Source of the DNA: Mycobacterium sp. MYCO198283
Lineage (GTDB): Bacteria > Actinomycetota > Actinomycetes > Mycobacteriales > Mycobacteriaceae
DNA length: 64,000 nucleotides
NCBI RefSeq assembly: GCF_021213805.1
Contig: NZ_JAJQJI010000007.1
Location: 124,001 to 188,000, forward strand
Direction of reading: 5' to 3'
Shown: piece after piece, positions 11,801-23,327 of the stretch
Position numbering within the stretch: position 1 is the first letter of the stretch
How the letters are laid out: each line of letters opens with the position of its first letter
Notes under the pieces: model-generated
Databases searched by the model: none
What the model was told of the DNA's origin: nothing
Seen by the model: the letters and a program-made list of their open reading frames with translations, nothing else
Position numbers and translations under genes: made by a program

Positions 11801-11942
11801 CGTAGAACACGTACTCCGGCGCGCCGTCGCGCCGGGCGATCGAGGCGCGGAAGGTGTCGTCGGCGGCCCAGGAGTCGAGCACCTCGAGTTCCAGCTCCGG
11901 GAAGTTCGGCGCGCCGCTGGACGGCTTCGGGTAGGCGGTCAA
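8805..11942 (-). CDS. ileS: Isoleucyl-tRNA synthetase
   Basis: Charges tRNA-Ile with isoleucine. 1045 residues, the usual mycobacterial length (1041 in M. tuberculosis). Class I signatures are clear: HIGH-type '[14 protein letters not shown]' near residue 55 and KMSKS at residues 623-627 ('[14 protein letters not shown]'). The editing domain between them contains '[15 protein letters not shown]'. This architecture is the IleS2 (eukaryote-like) type, a group generally associated with low mupirocin sensitivity. The start is an unusual TTG at 11942 (TTG ACC GCC), chosen because AGGAGA lies 6 nt upstream at 11954-11949 and the N-terminus then matches the family. Expression is controlled by the T-box leader immediately upstream. 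Confidence 0.97.
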   Translation of the reverse strand: MTAYPKPSSGAPNFPELELEVLDSWAADDTFRASIARRDGAPEYVFYDGPPFANGLPHYGHLLTGYVKDIVPRYRTMRGYRVERRFGWDTHGLPAELEAERQLGITDKSQIDAMGIAEFNEACRASVLRYTDEWRAYVTRQARWVDFDNDYKTLDLSFMESVIWAFKELWDKGLTYEGYRVLPYCWRDETPLSNHELRMDDDVYQQRQDPAVTVGFAVTTPGELAGAHLLIWTTTPWTLPSNQAVAVNPEVTYVLVAGSDGRRYLLARDRVAAYARELGDEPEILGSYAGADLLGLRYRPPFPYFTKSHNAFQVLRADFVTTDDGTGIVHMAPAYGEDDKATTDTVGIVPVTPVDSKGRFDATVPDYQGQHVFDANPNIIRDLKNGTGSAAAGGAVLLRHETYDHSYPHCWRCRNPLIYRAVSSWFVEVTAFKDRMVELNRQITWYPEHVRDGQFGRWLENARDWSISRNRYWGTPIPVWKSDDPAYPRIDVYGSLDELERDFGVRPDNLHRPFIDQLTRPNPDDPTGRSTMRRIPDIFDVWFDSGSMPYGQVHYPFENSEWFAGGAAGEPEPHFPGDFIVEYIGQTRGWFYTLHVLSTALFDRPAFKTCVAHGIVLGSDGAKMSKSLRNYPDVSEVFDRDGSDAMRWFLMASPILRGGNLVVTEQGIRDGVRQVLLPLWNTYSFLALYAPQKGTWRTDSPHVLDRYVLAKLAVLRDELTASLDGCDISGACEQLRHFTDALTNWYVRRSRSRFWTEDRDAIDTLHTVLEITTRLAAPLLPLISEVIWRGVTDGRSVHLTDWPEAGELPREAALVAAMDQVREVCSTGSSLRKAKKLRVRLPLPKLTVAVADSQRLAPFADLIADELNVKAVELTDDIDRYGRFELAVNARVAGPRLGRDVQAAIKAVKAGEGVVNPDGTLTAGPATLQPGEYTSKLVAADPEWTAALPDGAGLVVLDGAVTEELEAEGWAKDRIRELQDLRKSSGLDVSDRIRVRIAVPAERAEWARRHRDLIAGEILAVAFDFADVADGAEIGDGVRVSLAKA

Positions 11943-11948
11943 CGTGGG

Positions 11949-12140
11949 TCTCCTGTGCCGGCAACGTCAGGCACGGGGACGACGACGCGCCGGTGCGCGA
12001 GCGCCGCGGTACCACCCCGCTTGCCACCGAGGTGGCCGCTCGAATGCAGGCTGTGACGGGCCCGCCCGTTCGGTTCTACTGAGCTGCTCGGCAGCTGTTC
12101 TTCCGAAGGCTCCCCGGTGATGGCCGGATCGGTGCCGTTG
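11949..12140 (-). promoter_or_regulatory. ileS ultrashort-stem-I T-box riboswitch leader
   Basis: On the minus strand the conserved T-box core GGGGTGGTACCGCGG occupies 12018-12004. About 100 nt earlier a short hairpin (CCGG/CCGG arms) presents the loop CCATCA, whose ATC (12121-12119) is the isoleucine specifier codon. This is the ultrashort stem I form described for actinobacterial ileS leaders. A -10 box TACGAT (12151-12146) suggests transcription starts near 12140. No terminator U-run is visible. Instead the ribosome binding site AGGAGA (11954-11949) lies beside a GTGCC/GGCAC stem (11970-11974 with 11955-11959), so control is probably translational: uncharged tRNA-Ile would free the binding site. 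Confidence 0.9.
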
Positions 12141-12176
12141 CGGCCATCGTAACCGGGGGACGCGCGCCGGGCGCCG

Positions 12177-13472
12177 CTAGGCGGACGAGGACTGACCGGG
12201 GACGGCCTGCGGCGAGGTCGGCGTGTAGGGCGACCCGAAGCGCGGCACGGGGCGATAGCCGTTGTCGCGGGCCAGCCGAACCCCGCGCCGGATCAGCGCC
12301 GCGATGGCCGGGAAGCCGGCCTGGTCGCTCACGACGAACGGCGTGAGCAGCCGGTTGTGCACGAACGAGAACGCCAGCCCGCTGGCCGGATCCGCCCAGC
12401 CCAGCGATCCGCCGAGCCCGACGTGCCCGAAGCCCGGCAGCACGCCGGGGATCGGCAGCGCGTGATACCCCAGGTGAAACGACAGCGGCATGCCGACGGA
12501 GCGGTCCGGTCGTAGGCTGGGCCGGCCCGTCAGCTGACGCACGATCTCACGGGACAGGTAGCGGCGGCCGTCGAGCTCCCCGCCGTTGGCGATCGCGCCG
12601 TACATGCGGGCCAGCGCCCGGGCCGTCGCCACCGCGTTGGCGGCCGGTATTTCGGCGTCGAGCATCGGGATGTCGCCCTGCACCACGGCTTTGACGCCGG
12701 GGAAGTAGATGGCGCCGAAGATCGCCGACAGGCTCAGCGCCGCGACCCGCGGGGCGATCGCGTTGAAGATCGGGTTCTGCATTGTGGTCTGCGGGCCGAT
12801 GATCTGCGCCGGATAGGTGGGCGCGTCGGCGGGCGGGCGGCCCAGGTGGATGCCGTCGTCGTCGAGCGGCTCGGCCACCTCGGTGCGGAACAGCTCCTTC
12901 ATGCCCTTGCCGGTGACGGCCCGGGCGAGCCCCGACACCAACCAGCCGTAGGTCATCGCGTGGTAGGCCGGCTTGCCGCGCAGCGCGCTCGCGGGCGCGG
13001 CGGCCATCCGCTCCTCCATCTTCAGGTGGTCCCACAGGTCGGCCTTGGTGACGCCGCCCAGATGGGAGAGCCCGGCACGGTGACGCATCAGGTCCCGCAC
13101 GGTGATGTCGGCTTTGCCGTTGGCGCCGAAGGCGCGCCAGTACTCCGCGACGGGCGCGTCGTAGTCGATGAGCCCGCGGTCGGCGAGGCGGTGGATGACC
13201 GTCGACGCGACGCCCTTGGTCGCCGAGAACACCATGGCGCCGGTGTCGGGGCTCCACGGCGTGTACCCGCGGCGATCCGAGTAGCCGGTCCAGACGTCGA
13301 CCACCGGCTGACCGTCCAGATAGACCGCCAGGGCACCGCCGCCGAAGCGGCGGGCGGGGAACTGCGCGGCGAAAGCGCGCACGGCGCAGGAGAAGTTGGG
13401 ATCGGCCGCGCCGTGCACACCCTGCGGCAGTCGCCGGGAGCGCTCACGCGTCGTTGCTGTGGTCACAGTCAC
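12177..13472 (-). CDS. lipL: Serine beta-lactamase-fold esterase LipL
   Basis: 431 residues, class C beta-lactamase/esterase family VIII, matching M. tuberculosis LipL (Rv1497) in sequence and position. The nucleophile motif SxxK is 'FSATKGVAST', following 'YTPWSPDTGAMV'. The Tyr motif is in 'AYHAMTYGWLVSG', and a C-terminal 'GHVGLGGSLGWADP' supplies the HxG-type motif. No export signal is evident. Expected activity is hydrolysis of short-chain esters; physiological substrate unknown. GTG at 13472 is used; a second GTG two codons later sits 7 nt after TAAATT, so a leaderless start at 13466 is possible. The gene follows meaB by 24 nt and ends just before the ileS leader. Confidence 0.9.
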   Translation of the reverse strand: MTVTTATTRERSRRLPQGVHGAADPNFSCAVRAFAAQFPARRFGGGALAVYLDGQPVVDVWTGYSDRRGYTPWSPDTGAMVFSATKGVASTVIHRLADRGLIDYDAPVAEYWRAFGANGKADITVRDLMRHRAGLSHLGGVTKADLWDHLKMEERMAAAPASALRGKPAYHAMTYGWLVSGLARAVTGKGMKELFRTEVAEPLDDDGIHLGRPPADAPTYPAQIIGPQTTMQNPIFNAIAPRVAALSLSAIFGAIYFPGVKAVVQGDIPMLDAEIPAANAVATARALARMYGAIANGGELDGRRYLSREIVRQLTGRPSLRPDRSVGMPLSFHLGYHALPIPGVLPGFGHVGLGGSLGWADPASGLAFSFVHNRLLTPFVVSDQAGFPAIAALIRRGVRLARDNGYRPVPRFGSPYTPTSPQAVPGQSSSA

Positions 13473-13496
13473 AAATTTACCCCGGAGCAGATCTAA

Positions 13497-14486
13497 CTAT
13501 CCGCTCAGGGCGGCCGCGTCGATGATCCGTTGCGCGGCGAGCGCCGGTGTGAGCTCGCCGTCGCGGACCTGCCGCTCCACATCCGCGCGGATCCGCTTGA
13601 CCTCCGGATGCGTCAGCACCCGGTCGAGCACGCTGTCGCGGACCATCGTCCAGGTCCAGTCGACCTGCTGCGCCCGCCGCCTCGCGTCGAACTCCCCGGC
13701 GTCGGTGAGCACTTGGCGGTGGCGGCAGACGGTGTCCCACAGCTCGCCGAGCCCGGCGCCGGTCAGTGCGCTCATGGTGAGAACCGGTGGCCGCCACAGC
13801 GTTTCGGTCGGGTAGATCAGCCGCAGCGCCGCGGTGAGTTCGCGCGCGGCCTTCTTCGCCTCCAGCGCGTGCTCACCGTCGGCCTTGTTCACCACCACGA
13901 TGTCGGCGAGCTCCAGCACGCCTTTCTTGATGCCCTGCAGTTGGTCGCCGGTGCGGGCGAGGGTCAGGAACACGAAGGTGTCCACCATGTTGGCGACGGC
14001 CACCTCGGACTGCCCGACGCCGACCGTCTCGACCAGGATCACGTCGTAGCCGGCCGCTTCGAGCAGCACGATGGTCTCGCGGGTGGCCTTGGCGACGCCG
14101 CCCAGGGTGCCCGCGGTGGGCGACGGCCGGATGTAGGCGTCGGGGTGCACGGCGAGCCGGGCCATCCGCGTCTTGTCCCCCAGGATCGAGCCGCCCGTCC
14201 GGGTCGACGACGGGTCGACCGCCAACACGGCGACGCGGTGGCCGCGCTGGATGAGCAGCATGCCCAGCGCCTCGATGCTGGTCGACTTCCCCACCCCGGG
14301 TACGCCGGTGATGCCGACGTGCATGGCGCGGCCGGCCTCGCTCGTCAGCTCCAGCAGCAGCTCTTGCGCCCGGTCCCGGTGGTCGGGCCGCCGGGACTCC
14401 ACCAGGGTGATCGCCCGCGCCAGCGCGGTCCGGTCGCCGGCCCGGATGGCACGGGCCAGCTCACCGGGCTCGATGCGGGGCGGCAT
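13497..14486 (-). CDS. meaB: MeaB/ArgK-type G3E GTPase, methylmalonyl-CoA mutase chaperone
   Basis: 329 residues. Walker A is GVPGVGKST at residues 61-69, followed by the family's base 'VLAVDPSSTRTGGSILGDKTRM', the 'VETVGVGQSE' switch and the NKAD guanine-recognition motif. MeaB protects methylmalonyl-CoA mutase from inactivation and gates adenosylcobalamin loading by GTP hydrolysis. Older annotations call this family ArgK, an arginine/ornithine transport kinase; the position 19 nt after mutB supports the MeaB role. It is the third gene of mutA-mutB-meaB. ATG at 14486. Confidence 0.93.
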   Translation of the reverse strand: MPPRIEPGELARAIRAGDRTALARAITLVESRRPDHRDRAQELLLELTSEAGRAMHVGITGVPGVGKSTSIEALGMLLIQRGHRVAVLAVDPSSTRTGGSILGDKTRMARLAVHPDAYIRPSPTAGTLGGVAKATRETIVLLEAAGYDVILVETVGVGQSEVAVANMVDTFVFLTLARTGDQLQGIKKGVLELADIVVVNKADGEHALEAKKAARELTAALRLIYPTETLWRPPVLTMSALTGAGLGELWDTVCRHRQVLTDAGEFDARRRAQQVDWTWTMVRDSVLDRVLTHPEVKRIRADVERQVRDGELTPALAAQRIIDAAALSG

Positions 14487-14505
14487 GTCGGAGATGGCCG
14501 GCGCT

Positions 14506-16731
<2,226 letters not shown>

Positions 16732-16733
16732 GG

Positions 16734-18575
16734 TCAGGCTCCCAATCGCGTCAGCAGCGCCGACAGGGTCGCCGGTGCATCGATTCTGGCGGTGAGATAG
16801 TCGTCCGGCCGGTGCACCGCCTCACCGACGGCCCGCTCCGGCCCGGCCAGCAGCACCTGCTCGACGAGCGCCGCGCGGGCCGCCTCGACGACGGCCGCGG
16901 CCTCGACGGCGTACCGGGCGTCGGTGCCGCAGATCACCGCCACGGTGGGGGAACCCGCGTCGCGCACCGCGGCCGCCACGCCGGCGGCGTCCACCGGCCC
17001 GGGGTTGACGGCGACGATGCCGCCCGATGCCAGCAGGTTCGCCGCGAACGTGGTGCGGATGTTGTGCTCGGCCAGCGGGCCGAGCGGCAGGAGCAGCACG
17101 GTCGGCCGGCCGCCGGTGCGCTCGAAGAAGGCGTCGGAGCGGGCGCGCAACGCCTCGAACTCCGCGGCGTAGCGGTAGCCGGCCAGCTCCGCCGCGGTGG
17201 CGGCCAGCGGCGGCTCGTCGATGTTCGGGAATTCGTTGACGCCGGTCACCGCGGTGCGCCGGTGCCGGATGTCGTCGCTGCGCTTGTCGCGGACGGCTGC
17301 CGCCTGATCGGCGATGCTGTCGAGCGCCGAACCGGAGCCGGCTCGTTCGGTCTCCTGGAACACCGCCCACGCCTGCCGCGCCAGCTGGTCGGTCAGGTCC
17401 TCGACGAACCACGAGCCGCCGGCGGGGTCCAGCACGCGGCCGATGTTCGACTCCTCCAGCAGCAGCAGCTGGGTGTTGCGGGCGATCCGCCGGGAGAAAC
17501 CGGGTCCGATGCCGGGGAAGCCACCCGGGATCGCGGCGTCGAAGGGGCGCACGGTGACGGTGTCGGCGCCGCCCACCCCGGCCGCGAACGCGGCGACGGT
17601 GGTGCGCAGCATGTTCACCCACGGGTCGCGCTGCGTCATCATCGGCCACGAGGTGACCGCGTGGATCACCGCGCCGCCGGCGTCGGGAGCGCCGGCCACC
17701 TCGGCGACGCGGGCCCAGAGCCGGCGGGCGGCGCGCAGCTTGGCGATGGTGAGGAACTGGTCGTCGTCGGCGGCGAACCGGAAGCTCAGTTGGCGCAGCG
17801 CGGCGGCGGCGGGTAACCCGGCCGCGGTGAAGGAGCGCAGGTAGCCGACGCCGGCGGCCAGGCCCGCCGCCAGCTCGAGCGTGGCGTTGCCGCCGAGGTC
17901 GTGGATCGCCGCGGCGTCGACGGTCACGGTGCGCACGCCGGGGCGGCCGGCCACGGCCACCGCGCGGGCCGTCACCTCCTCCGGTGACGGCGCGCCACGC
18001 CCGCTGACGGCGGCGGTCAGCGGGTCGGCGCCCAGGTCGAGTGACACTCGTTGCCGCGCCTCCTCGGCCAGCCCGTCGACCAGGCGCAGCATCGCATCGG
18101 CGGCCGCGCCGAACTGTGCGTCCGCGCGCACGACGACCGGCACCAGGTCCAGGTAGACGCCGTCGAACAGCACGGGCAGCGCGTCGGGTGCGACGCCGTC
18201 GGCACCCGCCTCGACGATCAGCGCGCTCACGCCGTTGGTCAGCGCGGCGAGCAGGGTCTGGTTCGCGTCCGCGGCCGACTGGCCGGGCAGCGGGAACGTC
18301 TCGGCGACCTTCCAGCCCACGGCCGGGTCGCGGTGGGGATCACCGCCGCGGACGTAGGGGAAGTGACCCGGCAGCGCCGGTTCGGGCAGCGCGTCGGCGG
18401 CGGTGTACAGCGGGCGGATCGGAAAGCCCTCGTAGGTGGGCGAGTCGAGCAGGCGTTCGGGTTCGTCCGGGAGCTCGACCGCTCCCCTGCCCTTGCTCAG
18501 GACACCGGCCACGGCCGAGCGCCACCGCGCGCGACCTTCCTCCACCTCGGCGGAAACCTCCACGGTCACGCCCAT
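16734..18575 (-). CDS. mutA: Methylmalonyl-CoA mutase small subunit
   Basis: 613 residues, non-catalytic partner of MutB. The barrel sequences '[23 protein letters not shown]' and '[29 protein letters not shown]' match the family. The C-terminal B12-type fold lacks the DxHxxG cobalamin ligand motif found in MutB, as expected for the small subunit. ATG at 18575 is reported, but a -10 box TAGCCT at 18582-18577 lies directly before it. If that box is used, translation would begin at the GTG at 18569, giving a leaderless message. It is divergent from the TVP38-type gene across about 78 bp. Confidence 0.95.
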   Translation of the reverse strand: MGVTVEVSAEVEEGRARWRSAVAGVLSKGRGAVELPDEPERLLDSPTYEGFPIRPLYTAADALPEPALPGHFPYVRGGDPHRDPAVGWKVAETFPLPGQSAADANQTLLAALTNGVSALIVEAGADGVAPDALPVLFDGVYLDLVPVVVRADAQFGAAADAMLRLVDGLAEEARQRVSLDLGADPLTAAVSGRGAPSPEEVTARAVAVAGRPGVRTVTVDAAAIHDLGGNATLELAAGLAAGVGYLRSFTAAGLPAAAALRQLSFRFAADDDQFLTIAKLRAARRLWARVAEVAGAPDAGGAVIHAVTSWPMMTQRDPWVNMLRTTVAAFAAGVGGADTVTVRPFDAAIPGGFPGIGPGFSRRIARNTQLLLLEESNIGRVLDPAGGSWFVEDLTDQLARQAWAVFQETERAGSGSALDSIADQAAAVRDKRSDDIRHRRTAVTGVNEFPNIDEPPLAATAAELAGYRYAAEFEALRARSDAFFERTGGRPTVLLLPLGPLAEHNIRTTFAANLLASGGIVAVNPGPVDAAGVAAAVRDAGSPTVAVICGTDARYAVEAAAVVEAARAALVEQVLLAGPERAVGEAVHRPDDYLTARIDAPATLSALLTRLGA

Positions 18576-18653
18576 CAGGCTAGATGACCGGCGTCACAGT
18601 GCGATGTGTCGGGTGGGGTCCCGACGGTCGGGCGCGCCGTAGGCTTGGCAGAC

Positions 18654-19397
18654 GTGAAGCGCAGTGTCAGCTCCGCGGTGCGGGCCGTCAGTTCTGGCCT
18701 GCGCACGGTGGCGCGCGGGACACCGCCGCGACGGCTCGCGGCGATCGCCCTCGCGGTGGTGGCCGTCGTCGCGGTCGCCGTCGTCGTACCGCTGCCCACC
18801 GCGCTGCAGCTGCGGGACTGGGCGACCTCGGTGGGGCCGTGGTTCCCCGTCGCCTTTTTCCTGGTGCACGTGGCCGTGACCGTCTTCCCGGTGCCGCGCA
18901 CCGCCTTCACCCTGGCGGGCGGGCTGTTGTTCGGCCCGCTGCTCGGCGTGACGATCGCCGTGGCGGCCAGCACGGTCAGCGCGGTCATTGCGCTGCTGGC
19001 GATCCGGTTCGCCGGCTGGCAGTTCTCCCGCGTCGCGAACCATCCGTCGCTCGGTTCGCTCGACCGTTGGATGAGCCGCCGGGGCTGGTCGGCGGTGCTG
19101 TCGCTGCGGCTGATCGCCCCGGTGCCGTTCGCCGTCATCAACTACGCGGCCGCCGCGTCGTCGGTGCGCCTGCTGCCCTACGTGCTGGCCACCGTGGCGG
19201 GGCTGATCCCCGGAACGGCGGCGTTCGTCCTGCTCGGCGACGCCGTCACCGGGCATGTGGACCCGCTGCTGGTCGCGGTCTCGATCGCGATCGGCAGCGT
19301 CGGGGTCGCGATCCTTGCCCACGAGGTGCGGGCGCAGCGGCGGCGCCGCGCGCAGACCGGAGCTCCGGCGGTCACCGGGGCGCGGCCGGCCCCCTGA
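18654..19397 (+). CDS. TVP38/TMEM64 (DedA-superfamily) membrane protein
   Basis: About 247 residues with five or six hydrophobic segments. The SNARE-associated/VTT core is recognisable: 'PWFPVAFFLVHVAVTVFPVPRTAFTLAGGLLFG' followed by 'RLIAPVPFAVINYAAAASSVR'. These proteins sit in the cytoplasmic membrane and are linked to lipid scrambling or flippase-type functions; the role of this one is unknown. It corresponds to Rv1491c. GTG at 18654 is preferred because TAGGCT at 18640-18645 ends 8 nt upstream, giving a leaderless start; a GTG at 18606 would add 16 residues of low-complexity sequence. Its 3' end overlaps the convergent DoxX-like gene by 26 nt. Confidence 0.85.
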   Translation: MKRSVSSAVRAVSSGLRTVARGTPPRRLAAIALAVVAVVAVAVVVPLPTALQLRDWATSVGPWFPVAFFLVHVAVTVFPVPRTAFTLAGGLLFGPLLGVTIAVAASTVSAVIALLAIRFAGWQFSRVANHPSLGSLDRWMSRRGWSAVLSLRLIAPVPFAVINYAAAASSVRLLPYVLATVAGLIPGTAAFVLLGDAVTGHVDPLLVAVSIAIGSVGVAILAHEVRAQRRRRAQTGAPAVTGARPAP

Positions 19398-19728
19398 CCG
19401 TGAGCGCGCCGTAGAGCGCCAGGAACGACGACGCGGCGGCCAGCCCGGGACTGATGTCGCGGGCGCGCAGGTGGAAGCCGACCGCGAGCGTGAAGTAGAG
19501 CGCGAGCATCGCGGTGGTGAGCCGGCCGAGCGCCGGGTATCGGGGCGCCGCCAGCAATCCCACCGCCGACGCCGCCTTGGCCGCCACCAGGATCCACCGG
19601 TACCGCAGCGGGAAACCGACGGCGCGCAGCGCCGCGGCGATCGGCGCGATCGGGCGCACACAGATCGCCGCATCGACCGCCTGGAAGACGGCCAATCCGA
19701 CGTACACCCGCGGTGGGACCGCTGCCAT
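19372..19728 (-). CDS. DoxX-like small membrane protein
   Basis: 118 residues with about four hydrophobic segments ('VYVGLAVFQAVDAAICV', 'WILVAAKAASAVGLLA', 'LGRLTTAMLALYFTLAVGFHLRARD', 'AAASSFLALYGAL'). The 'YFTLAVGFHLRARD' segment is typical of DoxX/SdpI-type proteins often annotated DoxX family. Function unknown. ATG at 19728 is preferred: it lies just after the stop of the SPFH gene with GGGAG upstream. A start at 19761 would overlap that gene by 32 nt. It is probably the last gene of the nfeD-SPFH transcript. Confidence 0.75.
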   Translation of the reverse strand: MAAVPPRVYVGLAVFQAVDAAICVRPIAPIAAALRAVGFPLRYRWILVAAKAASAVGLLAAPRYPALGRLTTAMLALYFTLAVGFHLRARDISPGLAAASSFLALYGALTVRGPAAPR

Positions 19729-19729
19729 C

Positions 19730-20920
19730 TCAGCTCCCGCCGTGCCGTCCCTGGGGTTCACCGGCGTGCTCCGCCGACTGACCCAGCGACGGCGGCGGGG
19801 TGCTGCTGTGGATCGGCGTGTCGACCGGCTTGCGGGCGTCGGCCTCGGCCTTGGCGACGGCCTCGGCGATCGCCGGATCGGTCTGCGTGGTGAACCAGTC
19901 GGCGACCTCGTCGTCGTCGCTGGCCGGCGGCGTGTCCTCGACGGGCGACGGCTGGTAGCGGAACACGCCGTCCTCCCCCGGCGCGCCGAGCAGCTTGGTG
20001 AAGCCTTGCAGCGCCGACCCGAAGTCGCTGGGCACCAGCCACACCTTGTTCGCCTCGCCGTTGGCGAGCTGCGGCAGCGTCTGCAGGTACTGGTAGGCCA
20101 GCAGCTCCGGCGTCGGGCGGCCGGCCTTGATCGCGGCGAACGTCTTCTCGATGGCCTTCGCCTGCCCTTGGGCTTGCAGGTAGGCCGCGGCCCGCTCGCC
20201 CTGAGCCCGCAGCATGCGCGATTGCCGGTCGGCCTCCGCGGCCAGGATCGCCGCCTGCTTGGCGCCCTCGGCGGCCAGGATCTGCGCCTGCTTCTGGCCT
20301 TCGGCCTGCTTGATCGCGGCCTCCCGGCTGCCCTCGGCGGTGAGGATCATCGCGCGCTTCTCGCGGTCGGCGCGCATCTGCTTTTCCATCGAGTCCTGGA
20401 TGGACGGCGGCGGGTCGATGCTGCGCAGCTCGACGCGCGCCACCCGCAGCCCCCACCGGCCGGTCGCCTCGTCGAGCACCCCGCGTAGCGCCGTGTTGAT
20501 CTGGTCGCGGGAGGTGAGGGTCTGCTCGAGCGTCATCCCGCCGACGAGGTTGCGCAGCGTGGTGGTGGCAAGCTGTTCGACGCCGACGATGTAGTTGCTG
20601 ATCTGGTAGACCGCGGCCTGCGGGTTGGTCACCTGGAAGTACACGACCGTGTCGATCTGCACGGTCAGGTTGTCCTCGGTGATCACCGGCTGCGGCGGGA
20701 ACGACACCACGCGCTCGCGCAGGTCGACCCGCGCCCGAATCCGGTCGATGAACGGCACCAGCAGCGTCAGCTGTCCGGACACTGTCTTGCTGTAGCGGCC
20801 CAGGCGTTCGATGACCGCGGCCTCGGCCTGCGGGATCAGGGCCACCGACTTGGCGACGACGATGATGGCGAAGACCACCAGCACCGCGACCACGATGAGC
20901 CCGGCGAGCGCGCCTTCCAT
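19730..20920 (-). CDS. SPFH/stomatin-like membrane protein
   Basis: 396 residues. One N-terminal transmembrane segment (about residues 4-27) is followed by the band-7 domain ('VPFIDRIRARVDLRERVVSFPPQPVITEDNLTVQID', 'GVEQLATTTLRNLVGGMTLEQTLTSRD', to about residue 190). A long Ala/Glu/Lys/Gln-rich coiled coil follows ('AEGSREAAIKQAEGQKQAQ...', about 190-270). The C-terminal tail is acidic and Pro-rich. It fits the stomatin/QmcA type and pairs with an upstream NfeD gene, the classic NfeD-SPFH operon linked to membrane microdomains and protein quality control. ATG at 20920 has AGGAGG 6 nt upstream, 14 nt after the nfeD stop. Corresponds to Rv1488. Confidence 0.92.
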   Translation of the reverse strand: MEGALAGLIVVAVLVVFAIIVVAKSVALIPQAEAAVIERLGRYSKTVSGQLTLLVPFIDRIRARVDLRERVVSFPPQPVITEDNLTVQIDTVVYFQVTNPQAAVYQISNYIVGVEQLATTTLRNLVGGMTLEQTLTSRDQINTALRGVLDEATGRWGLRVARVELRSIDPPPSIQDSMEKQMRADREKRAMILTAEGSREAAIKQAEGQKQAQILAAEGAKQAAILAAEADRQSRMLRAQGERAAAYLQAQGQAKAIEKTFAAIKAGRPTPELLAYQYLQTLPQLANGEANKVWLVPSDFGSALQGFTKLLGAPGEDGVFRYQPSPVEDTPPASDDDEVADWFTTQTDPAIAEAVAKAEADARKPVDTPIHSSTPPPSLGQSAEHAGEPQGRHGGS

Positions 20921-20934
20921 GCGGGTCCTCCTGT

Positions 20935-21366
20935 CTAGGGAGCTTTCCAGACGACGGCCGTGGCGCCGTCGATGTGCAGCACGGTGACGTTGTCGCCGGC
21001 CTCGTAGACCTCGCTGTCGTCGTAGGGCCGCGCGGTCCAGGTCTCGCCGTCGAGTTTCACCTGGCCCTCGTGGCGACTCACCCGGTCGAGGACCAGCGCG
21101 GTCTTCCCCTCGAGCGCGGCGACTCCGCTGACGTGGCCTCCGGCCGGTGTCAGCCTGCGCCGCAGCGCCGGCCGGATCCCCACCAGCAGCAGCACCGACA
21201 CGACGGCGAACACCACGCCGTCCACCCACACCGGGCCGTCGAAGAAGAAACCGCTGCCGGCCGCCGCGAGCGCGCCGCCGCCGAGCATCAGCAAGAACAG
21301 GTCGCCGGTCAGCACCTCCGCACCGATCAACGCCAGTGCGACGACGAGCCAGACGAGCGGCGCCAT
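20935..21366 (-). CDS. NfeD-like membrane protein
   Basis: 143 residues. Two or three N-terminal hydrophobic segments (to about residue 65) precede a C-terminal OB-fold domain ('[37 protein letters not shown]') with the family 'G.V.v..G..W.A' pattern. This is the short NfeD form without the ClpP-class protease domain, and it partners the SPFH protein encoded next. ATG at 21366 is supported by TACGCT at 21379-21374 with a 7-nt spacer, so the message should be leaderless. Corresponds to Rv1487. Confidence 0.88.
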   Translation of the reverse strand: MAPLVWLVVALALIGAEVLTGDLFLLMLGGGALAAAGSGFFFDGPVWVDGVVFAVVSVLLLVGIRPALRRRLTPAGGHVSGVAALEGKTALVLDRVSRHEGQVKLDGETWTARPYDDSEVYEAGDNVTVLHIDGATAVVWKAP

Positions 21367-21424
21367 AGCCGAAAGCGTATCGCGCAGGCGGCCTGCGCCG
21401 GGCCGAACATCTAGACTGCGGACG
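21367..21424. promoter_or_regulatory. Bidirectional leaderless promoter, nfeD / Rv1486c-like gene
   Basis: This 58-bp divergent gap holds two -10 boxes facing outward: TACGCT (minus strand, 21379-21374) 7 nt before the nfeD ATG, and TAGACT (plus strand, 21412-21417) 7 nt before the ATG at 21425. Both transcripts would start at their start codons. The two promoter cores are about 30 bp apart and could interfere. Confidence 0.7.
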
Positions 21425-22300
21425 ATGTGGTGCCCCAGTGCGACGCTAGCGGTTTGGGCCAATTCCTGGCTCTCGGGTACGGCCGCGCCCGACGACGTCC
21501 TCGATGCCTTATCCCTGTGGGCACCAGCGCATTCGGTCACCGCCTACGACGCCGCCGCGGCAGCGCGCACCGGGCTGCCGTGGCCGGACGTGCACGACGG
21601 CGGTGCCATCGCACTGCTGCAGACCGTCCGCACCGCGGTCGGTCCCCGCAGCGCGACGCCGCCGGTGCTGGCCGTGGTGCTGCCGGTGCCCGGCGACGCG
21701 CGCGGGCTGCCGCCGGGCACGCAGTTCGCCCGCGACGCAATGGCGGCGGGCGAGGCGCTGCTGGTCGCCGATCCGGCGTCCGGTGAGGCCGTCGGGCTGG
21801 TGCCCGAGTTCGAGTACTCCGACTTCGAGCCGGACGATTTCGACGGCGAGGACGCCGGGGAGCCGCCCGAGGTGACGGCGCTGTCGTGGACCGTCTATTC
21901 GCTTCCCGTCACCCCGCCGCCGGTGCACCACGATCTCGGCGACGCGGAGTACGGGCTGCGCACCGCGGTGCGTTCGGCTGCGGAAACGCTTGCGGCGCTG
22001 CGGGCGTCGTCGGGCGGGGTGGACGTGGCCGATCCGCGCGGGCTGGTCGAGCAGGTGCTCGAGTCAGGCCGTCACCACCGCGCGCCCGACACCGCGCCCG
22101 ACCGTGCGGTGCGGGTGCTCGACAACGCCGCCCGCGTCGACGCCATCGTCACGGTGAGTTCGGGGCTGATGCCGATCGGGCTGCCGTCGTCGTTCGACGC
22201 CGCGCTGGCCGGCGATGCGCTGCGGCCGCTCGCGGCGGTGGTGCGCTCGGCGCGGCTCGCCGCGGTCAGCGAGATCCTGCACTCGGCGTGGCGGGGCTGA
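21425..22300 (+). CDS. Conserved mycobacterial protein, Rv1486c-like, function unknown
   Basis: 291 residues, soluble, acidic, with no signal peptide or membrane span. The N-terminus '[28 protein letters not shown]' and the central '[28 protein letters not shown]' look conserved, and an Asp/Glu-rich stretch ([18 protein letters not shown]) sits near residue 130. It occupies the position of Rv1486c beside hemH. I cannot assign a known domain. The ATG at 21425 has a TAGACT -10 box ending 7 nt upstream, so a leaderless start is likely. Its last 35 nt overlap the convergent hemH gene. Confidence 0.8.
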   Translation: MWCPSATLAVWANSWLSGTAAPDDVLDALSLWAPAHSVTAYDAAAAARTGLPWPDVHDGGAIALLQTVRTAVGPRSATPPVLAVVLPVPGDARGLPPGTQFARDAMAAGEALLVADPASGEAVGLVPEFEYSDFEPDDFDGEDAGEPPEVTALSWTVYSLPVTPPPVHHDLGDAEYGLRTAVRSAAETLAALRASSGGVDVADPRGLVEQVLESGRHHRAPDTAPDRAVRVLDNAARVDAIVTVSSGLMPIGLPSSFDAALAGDALRPLAAVVRSARLAAVSEILHSAWRG

Positions 22301-23327
22301 CCGCCACGCAGTGCGGCCCCTGACACCGCGCGCCGTTGACGCCGGCACCGCAGCCCGGCACCGGATCCGGACCGGACACCCGCGCCGGCGCGCGCCCGGA
22401 TTCGAGCTCGTCGACCAGGTCGAGTGCCAGCCGCGCGAACCGGGGGTCGGCGTTGGGGGTGGTGGCCCGCACGAGCACGATGCCGGCCTCGTCGGCGACC
22501 TCGCGGGCTTCGTTGTCGAGGTCCCACACCACCTCGATGTGGTCGGCGACGAACCCGACGGGGCACAGCACCACCGCCGGCACGCCGCGGGCGGCCAGCG
22601 CCGAGACATGGTCGGCGACATCGGGTTCCAGCCACGGCACCTGCGGCGGACCGGAGCGGGACTGCCACACCTGGTCGTAGTCGGCGTAGCCCGCGGCCGC
22701 CGCCACCAGCCGTGACGCGTAGCCGACCTGGCGGCTGTAGAGCTTCGGGCCCAGCCGGTCGTCGGCGGCCACCGGCACCGAGTGCGCGGTGAACACCAGC
22801 CGGGCCGCCGGGCGCAACGCGGCGGGCAGTTCCTGCACCGCCGCCCGGATGCCGTCGGCGAACATCTCCACCAGCAGCGGGTGGTCGAAATAGTGCCGCA
22901 GCGTCACCAGTTCCGGCGCGCCGTCGCCGACCGCGGCCCGCGCCCGTGCGACGTCCTCGGCGTACTGCGTGCACCCCGAGTAGCCGCCCCACGCGGAGGT
23001 AATGAACACCGCGGCCCGCCGCACCCCGTCGGCGCGCATGGCGGCGACGGTGTCTTCGACGTAGGGCGCCCAGTTGCGATTGCCGAAGTACACCGGCAGC
23101 TCGCGGCCGCGGGCAGCGAGCTCGGTCTGGAGCTGCGCGATGAGCTCGCGGTTGATGCGGTTGATCGGCGACACACCGCCGAAGTGGTAGTAGTGCTCGG
23201 CCACCGCGGCCAGGCGCTCGGGCGGGATGCCGCGGCCGCGGGTGACGTTCTGCAGGAACGGCATGACCTCGTCGGGTCCCTCGGGCCCGCCGAAGGACAG
23301 CAGCAGCAGCCCGTCGAAGTGCTCCAC
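22266..23327 (-). CDS. hemH: Ferrochelatase (coproporphyrin III type)
   Basis: 353 residues. Inserts ferrous iron into the porphyrin; in actinobacteria the substrate is coproporphyrin III in the coproporphyrin-dependent heme pathway. Signatures include '[29 protein letters not shown]', the His-containing '[10 protein letters not shown]' and '[19 protein letters not shown]' with the metal-site glutamate region. Cysteines near the C-terminus ('[21 protein letters not shown]') fit the [2Fe-2S]-binding tail of actinobacterial ferrochelatases. GTG at 23327 overlaps the inhA stop by one base (TAGTG), so translation is coupled. Known as hemZ in M. tuberculosis (Rv1485). Its supply of heme fits the nearby ctaA/ctaB genes. 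Confidence 0.95.
   Translation of the reverse strand: MEHFDGLLLLSFGGPEGPDEVMPFLQNVTRGRGIPPERLAAVAEHYYHFGGVSPINRINRELIAQLQTELAARGRELPVYFGNRNWAPYVEDTVAAMRADGVRRAAVFITSAWGGYSGCTQYAEDVARARAAVGDGAPELVTLRHYFDHPLLVEMFADGIRAAVQELPAALRPAARLVFTAHSVPVAADDRLGPKLYSRQVGYASRLVAAAAGYADYDQVWQSRSGPPQVPWLEPDVADHVSALAARGVPAVVLCPVGFVADHIEVVWDLDNEAREVADEAGIVLVRATTPNADPRFARLALDLVDELESGRAPARVSGPDPVPGCGAGVNGARCQGPHCVAVSPATPSAGSR

Noticed and set aside
8739..12056. An 1105-codon plus-strand open frame opposite ileS
   Set aside because: A GC-bias shadow of ileS: low-complexity composition, no recognisable domain, and it would run through the T-box leader.
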